Shown one piece after another: positions 6,379 through 8,689 of a stretch of DNA of 8,689 nucleotides (positions are counted from its first letter, which is position 1; every line of letters starts with the position of its first letter). The notes under the pieces were generated by a model. It was not told the origin of the DNA. It saw only the letters and a program-made list of their open reading frames with translations, and made no database searches. Location of the stretch: NCBI GenBank assembly GCA_030591795.1, contig JAUVAJ010000053.1, forward strand, positions 1 through 8,689. Direction: 5' to 3'. The DNA is from Desulfuromonadales bacterium. Lineage in GTDB: Bacteria > Desulfobacterota > Desulfuromonadia > Desulfuromonadales > UBA2294. A program made the translations under genes and the position numbers.

Positions 6379-7392
6379 TTGAAATCCGACATCATCCTGC
6401 TCGGCCACGGCAGTGGCGGTACTCTGAGCCACCAGCTACTCGATGAACTGATTATTCCGGCGCTCTCCGGCGTCGCCCAGAGCGATCAGAATGACGCTGC
6501 TGTACTGCCGGAGCAACCTGGCCGACTCGCCTTTACCACCGATTCTTTCGTGGTCGATCCAATCTTCTTCCCCGGCGGCAACATCGGTGATCTGGCTGTC
6601 AACGGCACGGTTAACGACCTCGCTATGGCTGGCGCTAAGCCACTCTACTTAAGCGTTGGTCTGATCCTCGAGGAAGGTCTGCCGATCGACGACCTCCGGC
6701 AAATACTTGAGTCGATGCGCCAGGCAGCCGAAAACGCAGGAATCAACATTGTCACCGGCGACACCAAAGTGGTGCCGCGTGGCAAAGCTGACCGGATCTT
6801 TATCAACACCGCCGGTGTCGGCCTGATCGAACACGACCTGACCATCAGCGGCAACGGCGCCAGGCCCGGCGATCAGATTCTGATTAACGGTTTTATCGGT
6901 GATCATGGTATGGCAGTGCTTGCCAGCCGCGAAGGGCTGGAACTCGAAAGTGATATCCGGACTGATTGCGCCCCGCTTAACCAGTTAGTCGACAATATTC
7001 TGGCAGCTGGTGGAAGTAGCATCCACGTGCTGCGCGATCCGACCCGGGGAGGAGTAGCCACCACCCTGAAAGAGATCTGTCTGCAATCAGATGTCGAGAT
7101 CACCCTCGAGGAGACGTTGTTGCCGGTGCGTGAAACCGTCGCCGGGGCCTGCGCCATCCTCGGCCTCGACCCGTTGTTCGTCGCCAACGAGGGCAAACTG
7201 CTGGTCTGTGTCGCTCCAGAGGTGGCCGACGCCGTCCTGACCGCTATGCGCGCCTGCCCGGAAGGGGCTGATTCCACCCGGATTGGTGAAGTAACCGGCG
7301 CGGGTGATGGCCGTCTGCGTCTGCACACCGCCATCGGCGGCCTGCGTTCGATCGAAATGCTCGCTGGCGAACAGTTACCACGTATTTGTTAG
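6379..7392 (+). CDS. hypE: Hydrogenase maturation protein HypE (carbamoyl dehydratase)
   Basis: HypE takes a carbamoyl group from HypF onto its C-terminal cysteine and, using ATP, dehydrates it to the thiocyanate that supplies cyanide to iron. It belongs to the PurM-like (AIR synthase) fold. Visible motifs are GHGSGG near the N-terminus, NDAAVLP, TTDSFVVDP, VNDLAMAGAKP, GDTKVV and DPTRGGVATTL. The protein ends in PRIC, the invariant carbamoylated Cys tail, so the gene is complete. I place the start at TTG 6379: AGGGAG (6367-6372) lies 6 nt upstream and the product starts MKSDIILLGHGSGG (337 residues), as usual for the family. The ATG at 6349 (347 residues) adds ten polar residues and has only a weak AGGA 2 nt away. 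It is the last gene of the operon; no hypF follows. Confidence 0.95.
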   Translation: MKSDIILLGHGSGGTLSHQLLDELIIPALSGVAQSDQNDAAVLPEQPGRLAFTTDSFVVDPIFFPGGNIGDLAVNGTVNDLAMAGAKPLYLSVGLILEEGLPIDDLRQILESMRQAAENAGINIVTGDTKVVPRGKADRIFINTAGVGLIEHDLTISGNGARPGDQILINGFIGDHGMAVLASREGLELESDIRTDCAPLNQLVDNILAAGGSSIHVLRDPTRGGVATTLKEICLQSDVEITLEETLLPVRETVAGACAILGLDPLFVANEGKLLVCVAPEVADAVLTAMRACPEGADSTRIGEVTGAGDGRLRLHTAIGGLRSIEMLAGEQLPRIC

Positions 7393-7414
7393 CCACGCTC
7401 TTTCTCTTCTATGG

Positions 7415-7522
7415 TGTCATCTCGACCTTCGGGAGAGATCTTGCTTCTTACTGGTTCAAAAGAACAGATTTCTCCCTGCTTGTGCGCCATAGCCTTGGCA
7501 AAGGCGTATGGTCGAAATGACA
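7415..7522. repeat. Palindromic intergenic repeat, copy B
   Basis: This non-coding 108-bp element lies between hypE and the methyltransferase gene. Its ends TGTCATCTCGAC (7415-7426) and GTCGAAATGACA (7511-7522) are imperfect inverted repeats. GAGAGATCT (7433-7441) pairs with AGATTTCTC (7466-7474) inside. It shares TGTGCGCCATAGC (7481-7493) and GGCAAAGGCG (7497-7506) exactly with copy A at 472-590, in the same orientation. The left halves also align (GAGA-ATCT followed by TTCT), but with a ~10-nt length difference. Two diverged copies in 7 kb suggest a high-copy family in this genome. Confidence 0.7.
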
Positions 7523-7541
7523 TAAAACTCTTATATATTCT

Positions 7542-8449
7542 ATGCCCCACACCCTGCTCGACATAATTAAAACCAACCTGCCGGATAGCTCGCCCGACGC
7601 CTGTCGGCTGTTCCACGGCCGGGGTCAAACCGTCGCCGATCTGGAAGCGATCACCCTCGACTGGTATCCACCGCTTCTAATCCTGACCCTATATAGCAAA
7701 TTTCCAGAAGATTGGCTGCAAAAGTTGGCGGATGGACTACAGCAGCTGTTCGGTAGCCGCCTTGCGTGCCTGATTGTCCAACAGCGCCGGGCAAAACCGG
7801 AACCCGGGCGGATCCTCTTCGGCACCCTGCCGAAGCAATCTGTTGCTGAAGAAATTGCCTGCGTTACCTGCTTGATCCGTTGGCGCATCAGAATATCGGT
7901 ATCTTTCCCGACATGGCGACCGGTCGTACTTATGTCCGTAGCATCGCCGACGGAAAAACAATCCTCAATCTGTTCGCCTACACCTGCGGCTTTTCAGTCG
8001 CGGCCATAGCCGGTGGTGCAAAGCGTGTGGTCAATCTCGACATGAATCGCCGCCTGCTCGACCGAGGCCGACAGAATCATCTGCTCAATAATCAGGATCT
8101 GCGCAACGTCGCATTTCTCGGTCACGATCTGTTCAAGACCTTTGGTCGATTGAAGCGTGAGGGACCATTCGATCTGATTATCCTCGACCCGCCGTTTTTT
8201 CAGCATGGCAGCTTTTCGGCCGAGCGTGATTGGCCAAAGATGCTGCGCCGGTTGCCTGAGTTACTAGTCGAGCATGGAGAGGTTCTGGCCGCTGTCAGCG
8301 CACCGGAACTCGGGCTCTCTTTCCTGCGCCAGCAAATTGCCAACACTTTGCCCGGGGCACAGATACTTACGCACCTGACCGCAGGAGACGATTTCCCGGA
8401 ACAGGACCCGGACAAGGGGTTGCACCTGCTCCACACCAGACTGTGTTGA
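7542..8449 (+). pseudogene. Class I SAM-dependent methyltransferase (RlmI-like), frameshifted
   Basis: Two overlapping frames together encode one ~302-residue protein of the RlmI-related methyltransferases (COG1092-like, no PUA domain). Frame one (7542-8009) gives the N-terminal domain, with CRLFHGRG, DWYPPLLILTLY and VQQRR, and stays meaningful to about 7859. Frame two gives RYLLDPLAHQNIGIFPDMATGR and then the Rossmann domain: motif I LNLFAYTCGFS, the acidic NLDMNRR, and the catalytic-type DPPFF. It ends at the TGA at 8447-8449. The join fits the loss of one C in 'GCC(C)TGCGT' at 7857-7861: restoring it reads ...EEIALRYLL. The second frame has a TGA at 7847-7849, so the shift must lie at 7850-7861. 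I see no slippery heptamer. It could be a true pseudogene or a sequencing error. No Shine-Dalgarno precedes the ATG. The substrate (rRNA or other) is unproven. Confidence 0.75.
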
Positions 8450-8461
8450 TCATCTGAATTT

Positions 8462-8497
8462 AAAAAAAGAGCACGCCAGCTTTTCAGCTGACGTGCT
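8462..8497 (-). terminator. Strong intrinsic terminator, minus strand
   Basis: Read on the minus strand, AGCACG-(T)-CAGCT, a GAAA loop, AGCTG-(G)-CGTGCT form an 11-bp stem with one mismatch. This is followed by C and a run of seven Ts (complement of 8462-8468). It is a textbook Rho-independent terminator for transcription coming from the right. On the plus strand no T run follows, so it would stop the methyltransferase transcript poorly. Confidence 0.75.
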
Positions 8498-8580
8498 ATA
8501 TGGAGAAGAAGCGGTTATGAAGAAGTAAAAATCCCGCCCTTTGAATAGAAGATAACAGTCAATTCCATTTATTACAATAG
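8462..8580 (-). ncRNA. Candidate small RNA (promoter-terminator pair)
   Basis: A minus-strand promoter at 8587-8615 and a strong minus-strand terminator at 8462-8497 delimit a transcript of about 119 nt, tail-to-tail with the methyltransferase gene. The only ORF inside is 17 codons (ATG at 8566, ending at the TAA 8513-8515) without a Shine-Dalgarno sequence, so a non-coding RNA is the simplest reading. It matches no RNA family I know. The alternative is that the terminator belongs to a longer gene entering from the right, although all minus frames close soon after entering the window. Confidence 0.3.
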
Positions 8581-8586
8581 TCAAAT

Positions 8587-8615
8587 GTTATATTTCCCCA
8601 TTATTAATGTGGCAA
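8587..8615 (-). promoter_or_regulatory. Putative sigma70-type promoter, minus strand
   Basis: On the minus strand TTGCCA (8615-8610, 5 of 6 to -35) and TATAAC (8592-8587, 5 of 6 to -10) are separated by exactly 17 nt. The start site would be near 8580. It points toward the terminator at 8462-8497, with no sizeable ORF between them. The region is AT-rich, so a chance match is possible. Confidence 0.45.
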
Positions 8616-8689
8616 TTGTCAAGTCCCGGTACCGGCTTGCTTATGGAGATTGAAAACGTAGTATCAAAAAATCTATTTTCGGTTGGTTT

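Noticed and set aside
472..7522. Copies A and B as the flanks of a composite transposon
   Set aside because: They are in direct orientation, but they are diverged, only ~100 nt and carry no transposase. The genes between them are ordinary chromosomal operons.
7850..7862. Programmed -1 frameshifting in the methyltransferase
   Set aside because: No X-XXY-YYZ slippery heptamer lies in the possible shift interval, and no obvious stimulatory pseudoknot is seen. A 1-nt deletion is simpler.
8643..8689. Plus-strand ORF starting at ATG 8643 and open to the window end (15 codons, MEIENVVSKNLFSVG)
   Set aside because: Too short to judge, with no Shine-Dalgarno sequence and no recognisable family. It could be the start of the next gene, but this cannot be supported from the window.

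Overview
The window looks like ordinary chromosome from a Gram-negative anaerobe. The best guess is a deltaproteobacterium of the Desulfuromonas/Geobacter/Pelobacter type. That rests on three things: an ethylbenzene-dehydrogenase-like haem-domain protein, a MinD/FlhG-like ATPase paired with a J-like/helix-turn-helix protein, and a hydrogenase maturation (hyp) operon. The assignment comes from family resemblance only; no marker gene is present.

Left part (1-2237). The 3' end of a plus-strand gene with an ethylbenzene-dehydrogenase-type haem-binding domain closes with a hairpin terminator. Next comes a ~100-nt palindromic intergenic repeat (copy A). A minus-strand two-gene operon follows: a MinD/ParA-family ATPase and, overlapping it by 8 bp, a small protein with a degenerate J-like N-terminus and a RodZ-type helix-turn-helix. 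Middle (2238-3938). A minus-strand 14-TM DHA2 transporter resembling the Tet(K)/Tet(L) branch diverges from the hyp operon. Between them lies a 342-bp region rich in inverted repeats, with a good sigma70-like promoter for hyp.

Hyp operon (3939-7392, plus strand): hypA-hypB-hypC-hypD-hypE, tightly packed and apparently intact. HypA and HypB deliver nickel. HypC and HypD carry and assemble the Fe(CN)2CO unit. HypE makes the cyanide from the carbamoyl group supplied by HypF. hypF and hydrogenase structural genes are not in the window. hypA and probably hypE start with TTG, each 6 nt after a strong Shine-Dalgarno sequence.

Right part (7393-8689). A second copy of the palindromic repeat (copy B) precedes a class I SAM-dependent methyltransferase gene. 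That gene is split by an apparent 1-nt deletion near 7859. The last 240 bp carry a strong minus-strand terminator and, ~120 nt upstream of it, a minus-strand promoter, together outlining a possible small RNA. I do not see a clearly novel multi-gene system. The most unusual items are the ATPase/J-HTH pair, the intergenic palindromes, the candidate sRNA and the frameshift.
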